A stretch of 64,000 nt of DNA. Origin: Turnera subulata (lineage: Eukaryota; Streptophyta; Magnoliopsida; Malpighiales; Passifloraceae). Position numbers and translations under genes: made by a program. Position 1 is the stretch's first letter; each line of letters begins with the position of its first letter. The stretch is taken from NCBI GenBank assembly GCA_028386065.3, contig JAKUCV010002506.1, forward strand, positions 5,002 to 69,001, given 5' to 3'. Shown in pieces: positions 35,870-47,061 of the stretch. The notes beneath the pieces are model-generated. The model searched no databases. It was not told the DNA's origin and saw only the letters and a list, made by a program, of their open reading frames with translations.

Positions 35870-37495
35870 TATGAACACCCAAATTTGACCCATGGATATT
35901 CTGTTAAATTAGATTTTAAACGTGCTTGAACTTGGAGAATGATGAGATGATTCAGTCTTGAGATTAAGACATATTTGAAATTTATTTTAGTAGAATTAAT
36001 ATATTTTGGTAGTTTAAACCTATATGTGTTTGAACTCTAGGATTAATGAGATGACTTAATCTTAGGATAAAAATATACTAAGGTCTAACATACTAAAATA
36101 TGATTTATTTCATTGTTTGGGCTCTTTAATTTATCTTTGACCCAATTATATTGTGATGATTTATTTTTGGGTTAAAAATGGATTTTAGGGGGCCCAAGTT
36201 AATGAAATATAGTTCTTCCAGAGTTGTTTAGCCCATTAACACATTTTCTTGCTGGATAATTTTAGCTCTAATTTTCGTGAAAAATCAGAGTTAAATCATC
36301 ATTCAATTGGAATTGTGTTTTTGGTATGATTGTGCATAAAATGGGGACGTTAATGAGTATGAATCAGTTATGGGATGATTGGGAGGAGTAGTAATCAAGT
36401 AATTGAGTGATTCTGGGCAGCCTAAGCGTTAATTACGCGGTAGGATCAATCAGGGAGAAATTAGGGGTGAATCGAGATCGAAAAAAGGAAAGAACGGGTG
36501 TAACTCGTAGGCGCGGGCGGTCATCTCGGGATGACCGCCAGATCTGGGCGGTCTTGCTTCCATGACCGCCCGACCTGGCCGTCTTCCAAAGGATGACCGC
36601 CGGCCATGGCGGTCATATGCACCCAGAACGTGTTTTTCTCCCCTGATTTCGCTCCTAATTTGATTCTACTCGGTTTTGGCCCAGAGTTTTGGCCATTACC
36701 TTGGTCATTAAGCTGGTCACTGCCCCTAAGCTACCGAAAACACTACAAATAGGACCCCCCTCTCACATTTCATAGGACACATATTCTATTACACACAAAC
36801 TCTTCACAAGCTTTGGAGCTTGAAGAAACTCTACTTCTCCAAGCTTAAGAAATTGATCTATTGAAAACTTTGGTGGAATTTCGTGGGTAGCACCAACCAT
36901 TGAAGGTAGCAAGAGGTAGATCAAGAAGAATTTCGAAGAATGAGTTAAGGAGTGGGAAGAAATCGTGTGGAAGACACAACCCGAACCAAGGAGCTAGAGG
37001 AGGGCTACAAGAGGTAATCCTAATCCCTTTTCGCTTGACCGATTGCTTTTGAGATGTTGATGTTTATGATGATTTGACTTTTGTGCTGCCATGTCAAGAA
37101 CTACGTGGGCTTTGAACCCGGTCACCGGGGTACGTAGGTGGTTTCTAGTGGTGGAAACTCAAGCCCAATCTTCTTCTTCTCCCCTTTCATTTTAGTTTCA
37201 GTTATTATGTGTTTCGTTGTTCACACTTGCACAAGGCATACAAAATATTTCAGTTGCATAAGGTTTGCCCCAACATGGATGGGTGCCTAACACCTTGTCA
37301 TCCATGACGAATCCCTGGGTTCAGCATCTTTAGTTCGCTATCTAGTTGCCTAAACGGAGTCATGTGAAGGTTTTTCCCGAGTTTTGTCCTATAATAAAAC
37401 TTGGGTGGAGACTCTAAAGATGTTAGATGACGGTTATGAAGAAGGTGTAAGGAATAGGTGAATAGGCCCAAGTGATTTTGGGTCAGGTATTAACA
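35870..37495 (+). repeat. element E 5' LTR
   Basis: It starts TATGAACACCC (first TG changed) and ends GGTCAGGTATTAACA. The GC hairpin cluster is at about 36515-36612 (CATCTCGGGATGACCGCC, then GGATGACCGCCGGCCATGGC). A TATA-like ACTACAAATAGGACCCC is near 36745. A CTACGTGGGC...GGGTACGTAGG inverted stretch lies at about 37101-37139, shared by all Tat-type LTRs here. Confidence 0.9.
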
Positions 37496-40060
37496 GTTAG
37501 CAACTCCACTGGGGACTTAGAGGGTTCAAGAAACCTTGTGTAATCATTGAATTTTTGTATATCTTTTTACGTGTCATCATAAGTGCCTTGCATTCATGAT
37601 AAATGTTGTGAAGCCCTTACCGTAAGAGGGCCAGGGGATCCAAGTCCGCTACAATGTTTTCCTTAAGCGATAGTGGCTTGTGTGAAACAATTTCTCGCTG
37701 CTCAAGAAATGATTGGGATTAATGGGCCCCGGATCTCACGCGATATCCTTTATAACTTGTGAGTAGGCCAAACTATTCCTTAGCGGCAGTCTTTCAGCCC
37801 CCAACCAGCTTCATACCTTGAGCATCCATTGCATATTGAATCAATAAGTGGTATGTGCATTTTTTGTGTGATTATTATTGTGGATTTGTGTATGTGTAAA
37901 TAGAGTGTTTTTATTTATTGTGTGATATGTGTAATTAGTGGGACCACCGTGCCAACTCTACATAGGGGCAATATTGCATAGTGTAATTTGATGAGTCAGG
38001 TAAACGAACCCTAGAGATGTAGGTATACATATCAAAGCCGATGATAAATTTTTGGTGTTGTTGCCCCAGTTGACATACATGTCTTGTCGATCTACCTTGT
38101 TTTAGGGAATTTCCATCTGCATACATTGAATATTGCATGACATGCTTTTCAAATCAAACAATTCGAGTCGAGGTGCATCGTCTTTGTTGAAACTTGAGTT
38201 TTCTCAAAAAAAAAGGGAGATTGTTTTCAAAGAAAAGAAACTTCTTTTGCGAGTATATTCCATCATGTTTTCCACCAATTGTTGTTTGAAATAAAACAAA
38301 GCCTAAGTCTAGGGTTCTTGATGGCCATGAACCGAATTGACTAAAAATCCTACCTTTAGGACACCATGAGTGAAAAACTAATCTTTCAAATCTACCAATT
38401 GCCATGATTAAGGGGAATTTTATTGATGAATGGCCAATGATGACTCTTGGAGTTTCAAATTTTCTGTATTGCTCAACCCAACATTTGTTTTTCCAAACTC
38501 CCTACGCTTGTTTCTTTTTTTGAAAAATCCTGACGTCAATATTTGCATCATAGAACAAATTGCCAGGCCTTTTCAAAGCAAATTTCTCATATAGATGCTC
38601 TATAAAGGAAATGATTTAGGCCCTCTTTACTCAAGCTCGCAATCCAACAAAAAGCCTACCCGGTAGCATTATCCCTTGGTAACCCGCTTTAAGCCCATGA
38701 CGTGATAGCAAGACTTTCTTTGATTACCCACATCGACCCACCTTTAGCTCTTGGAGGCTTCTCTACGGCTATCATATATTTCTCTTCCAAGAATCATACC
38801 TTCTTCAAAACCCATTGGGAAGATCTCACTCCGAGCTTTCATCAAATTTTTTTTTGTTGATGACAAGTGCACTTGAGCCTCAACTTTTACACATTCAGGA
38901 TGGTCGATGCAATGAATTGCTCCAAGAGCATTATAAAAGGCCGAAGTGTACACATGGAGGAATAGCCGAAGCCATTCACCGAAAGTCGTTCAAACCAATT
39001 GAAGAAAAATCATCAAAATCTTCCAAAATTGATTTCGAAAAATTCAAACAGTAAAGAAGCAAGTGTGTGCAAAAGCAATTGATTTGAAGCAAGAAGAATT
39101 TCCTCAAGAAGGTCAAGCCAAGTTGGATGTTATCTCAAGAATTGCGCTTTTAGAATATCTTTTGTTTTCTTGATGGGAGCTCACTCAAGGCCTTTCCTAA
39201 GATGTGGTTTTGAACTTTGAATCCCTTACCATCCTTCTTTGATAAACCTATACACATGACCCCATTACAACCCTCAATGAAGGACCTATTCATCCTTTTG
39301 AGAGTATCTATACATAATAGTAGAGTTTAGACCTAGGATTTGCCTATGGGATTTCTTTTTGAAAATTTCATGACGTCAAATCATACTTGCATATGGGATC
39401 TTTCTTTGCTCGGGTTTTTATTCTAAAATGCTTTTTTTATACGAACTCTTAAGAGTCCTTGATTGGGTGTCTTGATCTACGTTCCCTTTAGACGGTGATT
39501 TGGTAAAGATTTTCAAAACCTTTGATTTGAAGCGTCTTATTACTACTGGTTTTGGCCATTCATGGGGTCCTTGTTGAAAAAAAATATATATTCATGGCCA
39601 TTGGGAGTCCTTCACTTAAAGCTTTTGTGATTTTAGATGGGATAACTCGCGATTTTCGAGTTTCTTAACTTCCACCTTCGGCTTCAATGATTTTCATTTC
39701 TCATGCATCATACTAGGGGCACATGCATCCAGACGCACTATGTAGATAGCACTTGCATCCACACATGCAGAAGTAGAAAGCGCTTGCATTCGAAGTAAAA
39801 AATAGAAAGAGAAAAAGAGAAAAAGTGGAAGAGGATAAACAACATGTCATGGCATCATGTAGAGACTAGGGGCATCCGTTATGCATTTAAAAGATAAACA
39901 CATGGTAGACACACTCATGCATCACTTACCTGGATTCTTTAGTAATAAGATGCTTCAAATCAAAGGTTTTGAAAATCAAGAAAAGTGACAACATCTTAAA
40001 TGATCAACAAAAGTGACAATATCTTAAATTCATCATTTGATGTAGAATTACATTTCCTGG
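37496..40060 (+). other. element E internal region, noncoding
   Basis: The primer site is followed by the conserved leader blocks (CCCCCAACCAGCTTCATACC near 37799). Below it is about 2 kb without a recognisable protein in any frame. An A/G-rich stretch lies at 39785-39840. The short open frames (38154-38405, 38744-39054) show no family signal. Confidence 0.6.
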
Positions 40061-40524
40061 GGTTAATGACTGCAGGGGCATGGCATGCCCGAATCTATTG
40101 ATGACTTTGTCTGTGGAATAACGGGCATGCTATGCCCGCACTCGAGATGTAGACATTACGATCACCTATAGAATCTAGGGCACGGCGGTCCTCCGACTTT
40201 TGATGATTAATGTTCAATGTTGGGCATTCCTGAGAAGATGTAAGGCCCAAATTTTTATAAAATTAATGTGTGTTGTCCTGGGTATTCAAGGAGATGTAAG
40301 CCCCAATTATTGTTGACGAGTCAAGATGTGAGTTTGGGCATTCCAGGAGAAGTAGGCCCCAACTTTTGTTGTTTGATGCGATGAGTTTGGGGCATTCTCG
40401 GTAGAACGAGTCGTAAGGCCTAAACCGTTTTTTGTGAAATGATGCCAGGGGCATGCTACCCCATGGTTTAAATTGTGTGATTTTCGGGGCATGCTACCTC
40501 ATTAAAGTTGATGTCTGATCCTAA

Positions 40525-41276
40525 GGGCATAGCTGCCTATGTTTTTTGGAATAAGTGCACGAAGGGCATAGTTGCCCTAGTTTTTCGAACTTGAATAAGG
40601 GGCATAGATGCCCTAATTTTGAAAGTTGAATAAAAGGCATAGCTGCCTAGATTTTTGAACATGAGGGGCATAGCTGCCCTAATTTTTTGATGTTGAGAGA
40701 GGGCATAGCTGCCCGCATTTTCGAAGTTGATTACGCCATGGGCATAGCTGCCCGATTTTTGATTTAAGTTCATCAGGGGCAAAGCTGTCTGAGTTTTTTA
40801 GACATATGAGGGGTATAGCTGCCCGAATCTTTCGTGTCGATTTTAAATCAAGGGCATAGCTGCCTGAGTTTCCAAAAATAGTTACATCAGGGGCATAGCT
40901 GCCCAGATTTTCTAAGTTTATTGCGAACGGAGGACATAACTGTCCAAGTTTTCAAAATTGATCACATCAAGGGCATAGCTGCCCATATGCTTTGAATTGA
41001 TTGCACTGAGGGCATAGTTGCCCGACTTTTTACACATTAGAGGCATAGCTGCCCCGAGTTTTTTGGATAATCCTGCACCATGGGTATAGCTGCCCAAAAT
41101 GTTATAATTAACCACACTCTTGGGGGCACAGCTGCACCGGTATTTTGTAAAACTTAATAGGCATAGCTGCCTGAACATTGGACATGATTATGGGCATGAC
41201 TGCCCCATCTTTTTTGAAAATTTGAACCTTGGTGGCATAGCTGCCCCAGATTTTCAAACCAAGAGCATAGCTGCTC
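40525..41276. repeat. array of about 21 short palindromes (GGGCATAGCTGCCC type) in element E
   Basis: About 21 units spaced 29-45 bp share a core of GGGCA-TAGC-TGCCC, each followed by an AT-rich spacer often like CGAATTTTTGAA. The two arms can pair, with TAGC as loop. Units differ, but two keep pairing through changes in both arms: GGACATAACTGTCC (40932-40945) and GAGCATAGCTGCTC (41263-41276). Some units have lost pairing (about 40776, GGGCAAAGCTGTCT). Looser relatives of another consensus precede the array (about 40073-40500: GGGCATGGCATGCCC, GGGGCATGCTACCCC). No coding or known regulatory role is recognised. Confidence 0.85.
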
Positions 41277-41381
41277 AAAATTCATGACACACACAACTTG
41301 CATCATACCATTCAAATTTGGTTGTTCCTTTCTTGCGTTGTTTCTTCCTTAATCTCTAAGGACTCATCAACGAGGGGCATC

Positions 41382-43021
41382 TGTGAACAATCAAAATTTG
41401 ACCCATGGATATTCTGTTAAATTAGATTTTAAACATGCATGAACTTGGAGATTGATGAGATGATTCAGTCTTGAGATTAAGACATATTTGAAATTTATTT
41501 TAGTAGAATTAATATATTTTGGTAATTTAAACCTTTATGTGTTTGAATCCTAGGATTAATGAGATGAATTAATCTTAAGATAAAAATATACTATGGTCTA
41601 ACATACTAAAATATGATTTATTTCATTGTTTGGGCTCTATAATTTATCTTTGACCCAATTATATTGTGATGATTTATTTTTGGGTTAGAAATTGGTTTTA
41701 GAGGGCCCAAGTTAATGAAATATAGTTTCTCCAGAGTTGTTTAGCCCATTAACACATTTTCTTACAGAATAATTTTAGCTCTGATTTTCCACGAAAATCA
41801 GAGTTAAATCATCATTCAATTGGAAATTGTGTTTTTGGTATGATTGTGCATAAAATAGGGATGTTAATGTGTATGAATCAGTTATGGGATGATTGGGAGG
41901 AGTAGTATTCAAGTAATTGAGTGATTCTGGGCAGTCTAAGGGTTAATTACGCGGTAGGATCAATCAGGGAGAAATTAGGGGAGAATCGAGATCGAAAAAA
42001 GGAAAGAATGGGTATAACGGGCAGGCGCGGGCGGTCATCTCGGGATGACTGCCAGGTCTGGGAGGTCTTCCTTCCATGACCGCCAGGCCTGGCTGTCATC
42101 CAAAGGATGACCGCCGGCCATGGCGGTTATATGCACCCAGAACGCGTTTTTTTTTCCCGATTTCGCTCCTAATTTGATTGTACTCGGCTTTGGCCCAGAT
42201 TTTTGGCCATTACCTTGGTCATTAAGCTGGTCCATGCCCCTAGGCTACCTAGAATACAATAAATAGGACCCCCCTCTCACATTTCAAAGGACACAGATTC
42301 TATTACACACATACTCTTCATAAGCTTTGGAGCTTGGAGAAACTCTACTTCTCCGAGCTTAAGAAATTGTTCTATAGGCAAAACTCTGGTGGAATTTCGT
42401 GGGTAGCACCAACCATTGAAGGCAGCAAGAGTTAGATCAAGAAGAACTTCGAAGAATGAGTTAAGGAGTGGGAAGAATTGGTGTGGCAGACACAACCCGA
42501 ACCAAGGAGCTAGAGGAGGGTTACAAGAGGTAATCCTAATCCCTTTTTGCTTGACCGATTGCTTTTGAGATGTAGATGTTTATGATGATGTGACTGTTGT
42601 GATGACATGTCAAGAACTACGTAGGCTTTGAACCCCGGTCGCCGGGGTACGTAGGTGGTTTCTAGTGGTGGAAACTCAAGCCAAATCTTCTTCTTCTCCC
42701 CTTTCTTTTTAGTTTCAGTTATTATGTGTTTCGTTGTTCACACTTGCACACTTGCAGAAGGCATACAAAATCTTTCAATTGCACATGGTTTCACCCCAAC
42801 ATGGATGGGTGCCTAACACCTTCCCATCCATGACGAATCCCCGTGTCCAACATCTTTGGTTCGCTATCTAGTTGCCTAAACGGAGTCATATGAAGGTTTT
42901 TCCCGAGTTTTGTCCTTTAATAAAACTTGGGTGGTGACTTCAAAGATGTTGGATGACGGTTATGAAGAAGGTGTAAGGAATAGGTGAATAGGCCCAAGTG
43001 ATTTTGGGTCGGGTATTCACA
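41382..43021 (+). repeat. element E 3' LTR
   Basis: It starts TGTGAACAATC directly after the polypurine tract and ends GGGTCGGGTATTCACA. The hairpin cluster is at about 42022-42130, with CAATAAATAGGACCCC near 42258. It aligns with 35870-37495 end to end. Confidence 0.92.
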
Positions 43022-43260
43022 GGGTCCAAGGCTTGTTAATCCCAATCATTGCTCGTGGCGGGAAACAGACAAATCTCATGCCATATCACCACAAAAAATG
43101 GTATGTTTGGGCAAGGATTCGACTCATTCCCTTAAGGTAAAGGTTTAAACACACAAAAGAATGAATGAAACCATGCATATGACAAGAAAAGAGACACAAA
43201 ACTGAAGCAAAAATTGAACACTGTTTCTTAAACCCACGAATCCCCATTGGTGTCGCCAGC
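43022..43260 (-). other. leader of element C (copy 2), right part, with primer-binding site
   Basis: This continues the C leader after element E. The primer-site complement is at 43241-43258 (TCCCCATTGGTGTCGCCA), one base changed from the copy 1 site, with GC before the LTR. No gene is seen. Confidence 0.7.
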
Positions 43261-44345
43261 TGTGAGAACCCGGACCAAATATCCCTTCGGTTTCACCTAA
43301 GATCGATGGAGTCGCCACCCAAGTTTTATTTGCTTGGAAAAACTCAGGAAAAACCAAAGATAACTCCTTATACCCTCAAAAGTAGCAGATTTGCTAACCA
43401 AAGATACCGGACTCGGGGGTTCGTCATGGATGGCAAGGTATGAGGCACCCCATCCAAGCTTGGGCGAAATAGTATTCAATTTAAGCGATAAAAGTGTCTC
43501 GTGCATGTGTGTAAACCAGAATTCCAGCAAGCAATAATCATCATAATCATCATGCATAAACAGAAAATTAAAAGAACAAAAGAGAAAAGAGAAGGTTAAA
43601 ACATAATTTGGCTTGTGTCTAAACCATTAGAGACATCCTACGTTCCCCGGTCGGGTTCAAAGCCCACATAGTTCTTCGGTTCAACGAAAACACTCAAGAG
43701 AATATTTCAGCATCATCATAGCATTGAATCAGCAGCAAAGAAGGCAATTTAGAATCGAAAAGGGTGTAGAAGACTTACCTTGAGTTTCTGGACAGAAACT
43801 AGAGTCGATTTAAAGCTGATTTTAGGCGCACCAACAGATCGATTCAGCCTTTGTGCTCAACAGTAAAGTTGTAGATCTGGATCTTACCTTTCCAGAGAGT
43901 TCAAAATCGTAGAAATCGAAAGTCTAGAACTCTAGATATGATTTAATTACCGAGACTGCATGCTGCAGGAGCTTATACGCGAGTTCTTCTCGTTCTTGGC
44001 TCCGGGATTGCGTTTGATTGCTCCTAAGCCCTTGAATTCAACTTATTCTTTGTAAAGACTAATAAGAAAACACAACTAGAGTAGTACCACATGAGATCTG
44101 TGAGAGAAAAGCAATAGGAATTGAAGAATATGATTGAAAGAGTTTTCCCAAGCTAAGGCGCTTTATAGAGAGAACTACCGAACCTGAAAGTGTGTTTAGA
44201 GGGTTCTATTTATAGTGTTGAGGGCCTAAACGCTCTTGGTTTTGATCCTAGGATTGAGATTAAACCGCTAGATCCAATGGTTGAGAGTTAAGACCGAAAA
44301 AGAGGCAAAAAACTAAAATATTTCCGAAACTAGGAAAGATGTCCG
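43261..44345 (-). repeat. 5' LTR of element C (copy 2), first part
   Basis: It runs from TGTGAGAACCCGG to GTCCG (44341-44345), the target duplication of B. The rest is at 51678-52197, giving about 1605 bp in total. A TATA box in CACTATAAATAGAACCC lies near 44218-44202 on the minus strand. Confidence 0.8.
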
Positions 44346-47061
44346 TGTGAACACCCAAATTTGACCTTCTAATATTCTACTTTTTTGAATTATGAATATA
44401 TTTGTGACTATGGATTAATGAGATGATTTAATACCGAGTTTGGGTATTTTCGTAATTTAATTTGGTGGAATATTAGTATTTTATTATTTTTGGATTTTTG
44501 ATATATTTGATTCAGAATTTTTGAGTTGATTTAGTTCTAGGTTTAATATATTTTAAAGTTCAATTATAACAGAATATAGGTATTTGATTGTTTTTAGGCT
44601 ATTATTTATTTTGGACCTATTTGAGATGATTTTGGGTTTAAAATCATTTAGGAGCCTGGACTAATTGAATATGGATCCTCCAGCAACTAAAGCCCATCCA
44701 AAAACACTGAGCCTAGCAGCCAATTAACCCTAAATTCGTCCAGAATTCGGGTTAATTAATTTCCTTCTTAGTTTTTGGTAGTTTATGGTAAATGGAGTGA
44801 AGTGAGGAGAAAGAAAAGAAAATAGGGAAAGGGATTGGGGTAAGCTACAGGTTAGGAGGGTTTCTGGAAGCTTAAAACAGGTAAAAACTATTTAGGAAGG
44901 GCGTGGGAATCAAGCTGAGACGGAATAACTGTAAATTTCCCTAGAGCTATTATGACACTCATAACAAAGCACAACAAGCAGTGAAAGCAGGGAAACTTAA
45001 CCAAGAACCAAGTGAAGCATGCATAAACCGTATAACAAAATTTTCGTACCTTGTTCGGTTGAGGTCTTTCACCCAACTGTAGACCAGAATCAGCTAGAGC
45101 CAGACAAAAGCCTCGCCCCTCTACGGTATCCACACGAACCATGATTGGCTTGAAATCGTCCTACAAATCAAACCTCGAGCACTCCCGGACTGATGTGCTA
45201 GCAAGAGTAAACCGGAAGCAACAACCTTGTGGTGTTTGTGTGTATGGTTATCTTCTTTCTTTCACAAAGAATGAAGAAGGTGGAAGGGGTGTGTTTTTGG
45301 GTCTGCAAAAATGTGCAAGAAGAAAAGGGAGAAGTAGAGTATGATCTGATCACACACCCAAAAACCCACACACTCCATAATGCACTAGTGATTAGCCTTA
45401 GTGGCCAACACTAGGCCCCAAAGGTAATGACCATCATTACCTTGTCTCCACTAATGGACAAGCAGATAACACACCACCATAACACTCATGTCTGGTCAAT
45501 GATTCAATTAATTATTGATCCAAAAACGACCCTGGTTCAACCACGGTCCAACCACGGTTCAACCATCTGCTCGAATCAACGGTTCTATGTGTGTGACCCT
45601 GTAGGCACTTGTAACGTCCGACAATAATCGTAAAATCTCATTTTTACAATTATAAGCAAAGAGCGGCGTCTAGCAACACATCATTGCTACCCGAACGACA
45701 AGATCAATACTGATTCTCTATGCCTCGGAATATGTCATCGTCCTTTCGTCCCATCATCAAGATCAAACACGAGGCATGGAATATGCCAATCTCGTATATG
45801 TTTAATCTATGTTTCTTGATCCCCGAGATAACTGTATAAAACAGAAACCCGTGATATCACCATATCACCCAATCCGAGCATGGCCATGCATTTAACAGTT
45901 CAACTCTATCAAGAAACCATCCGATAATATACCTGTTATATGGGTCGGATGAATCCCCTCCTGATCAATCAAAACCCACTACATAATCATCATATACCCA
46001 ATGATTACCCTTATGTCCACCCAGTTACGGATGACTAGGAATAATATCAAAGTACATGATTCATATGTTGGATACCTTGACGATCTCAGGTCGGAGGACA
46101 ATACATCTATAAGAACCACTAATGACATACATATAACGTTCCATGTAGGGTTCTTATGTGGGTCGGTCCAGTCCACAAGTTCTCCAACTTGTACCCGTAT
46201 GTAGAATTCATATCACATATGCAATTCTCAACATACGCTAGTCTTAATTTATTATTACAACCCATCCGTAATAATAATCGAAAAGGGATATTTAAGAATA
46301 TGAAATATTCTAGGGTTATAAGTATGTGCAAGCGTTTATCTCATAAACGATACTTATTGGAATAACCTTAATATGTATACATGACTACAAATAATCATCC
46401 ATGATTGGCTTTTGGGCATATTATACTAACAATAACGAGGATCGAAACCGGAAAGGAAAGAACACTTTTGGAAATGCCATGACCTCCAGCACCTGGCGGC
46501 TATGGAAACATGACCGCCAGCGCCTGGCAGACATCCTTTCCAGTTTTGGCAGTTTTTTTGATTTTTCCTGTTTACTTAATTCTGGGTATCTACCGTTGCA
46601 TCTAGAGATTCAACCTCGATCTTTAGAATAAAACCACGTCCAGACCCTCTGAACACTATAAATAGGACCCCCTATTCACCCTCAAACTCACTAATTTTCC
46701 TCTCCCCCCCCCCGATACACACATAAGCTAGGTGCTTGGAATAATTCTCTAATTCCAAGCATAGGAACCCTTTCTGTGGGTTGAAATTTTGGAGGATTTT
46801 CTTGAGGAGAAGTAGCAGTAGAGTAGTAGCAAGAGGAGAGCAAGAGAAGGAGAAGGACGTGGCGAATTGAAGCAAGTTTGTGGAGGAAAAGAGGAGGAAC
46901 CCGAGTAGAAGAATCCAGGCAGTTTCAGAAAAATCATCATATCTAGAGCTGTAGGTGGCGGATTACTGCGTTCTTGGAGTCTCTAAAAAGCTAAGAAGTA
47001 GCACTACAAGTTTGATGTTGGTGCAAGAGACCAGTTCTGCCTCCTTCTACCTCGAATTACC
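44346..47061 (+). repeat. element B 5' LTR (copy 2), interrupted and truncated
   Basis: The LTR pieces are 44346-44929 and 46437-47061, with the solo copia LTR between them. They match 3549-4781. The hairpin cluster is at about 46478-46535, followed by ACTATAAATAGGACCCC near 46655. After CTCGAATTACCT the sequence changes to internal sequence (AGATGATCGGTTAATC). Confidence 0.8.
44930..46431 (-). mobile_element. copia solo LTR nested in element B
   Basis: This 1502 bp LTR starts TGTAAATTTCCC and ends ATACTAACA, flanked by ATAAC at 44925-44929 and 46432-46436. Copy 1 keeps the unfilled site (GGAATAATGAGG at about 4122). It is related to the 23886/30223 copia LTRs but diverged, and is nearest to the 1-433 fragment. 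It has no internal region, so it results from LTR-LTR recombination. Confidence 0.93.

Larger units (their letters stand above)
35870..43021 (+). mobile_element. element E: complete Tat-type non-autonomous LTR element with palindrome array
   Basis: LTRs of 1626 bp (35870-37495) and 1640 bp (41382-43021) flank a 3.9 kb internal region. A primer site follows the left LTR (37498-37515, TAGCAACTCCACTGGGGA) and a polypurine tract precedes the right LTR (41370-41381, ACGAGGGGCATC). GGGTC flanks both sides (35865-35869, 43022-43026), and the empty site is in copy 1 at 2237-2241. No gag or pol is present, so the element must rely on another element's proteins. Its internal region ends in about 21 short palindromes. 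The two LTRs look more alike than those of element D, so it is probably among the younger insertions here. Confidence 0.92.

Noticed and set aside
40525..41276. Possible CRISPR-like array because of regular short repeats and spacers
   Set aside because: Repeats are too short and variable, spacers are AT-rich and similar to each other, there are no cas genes, and the setting is a plant LTR element.
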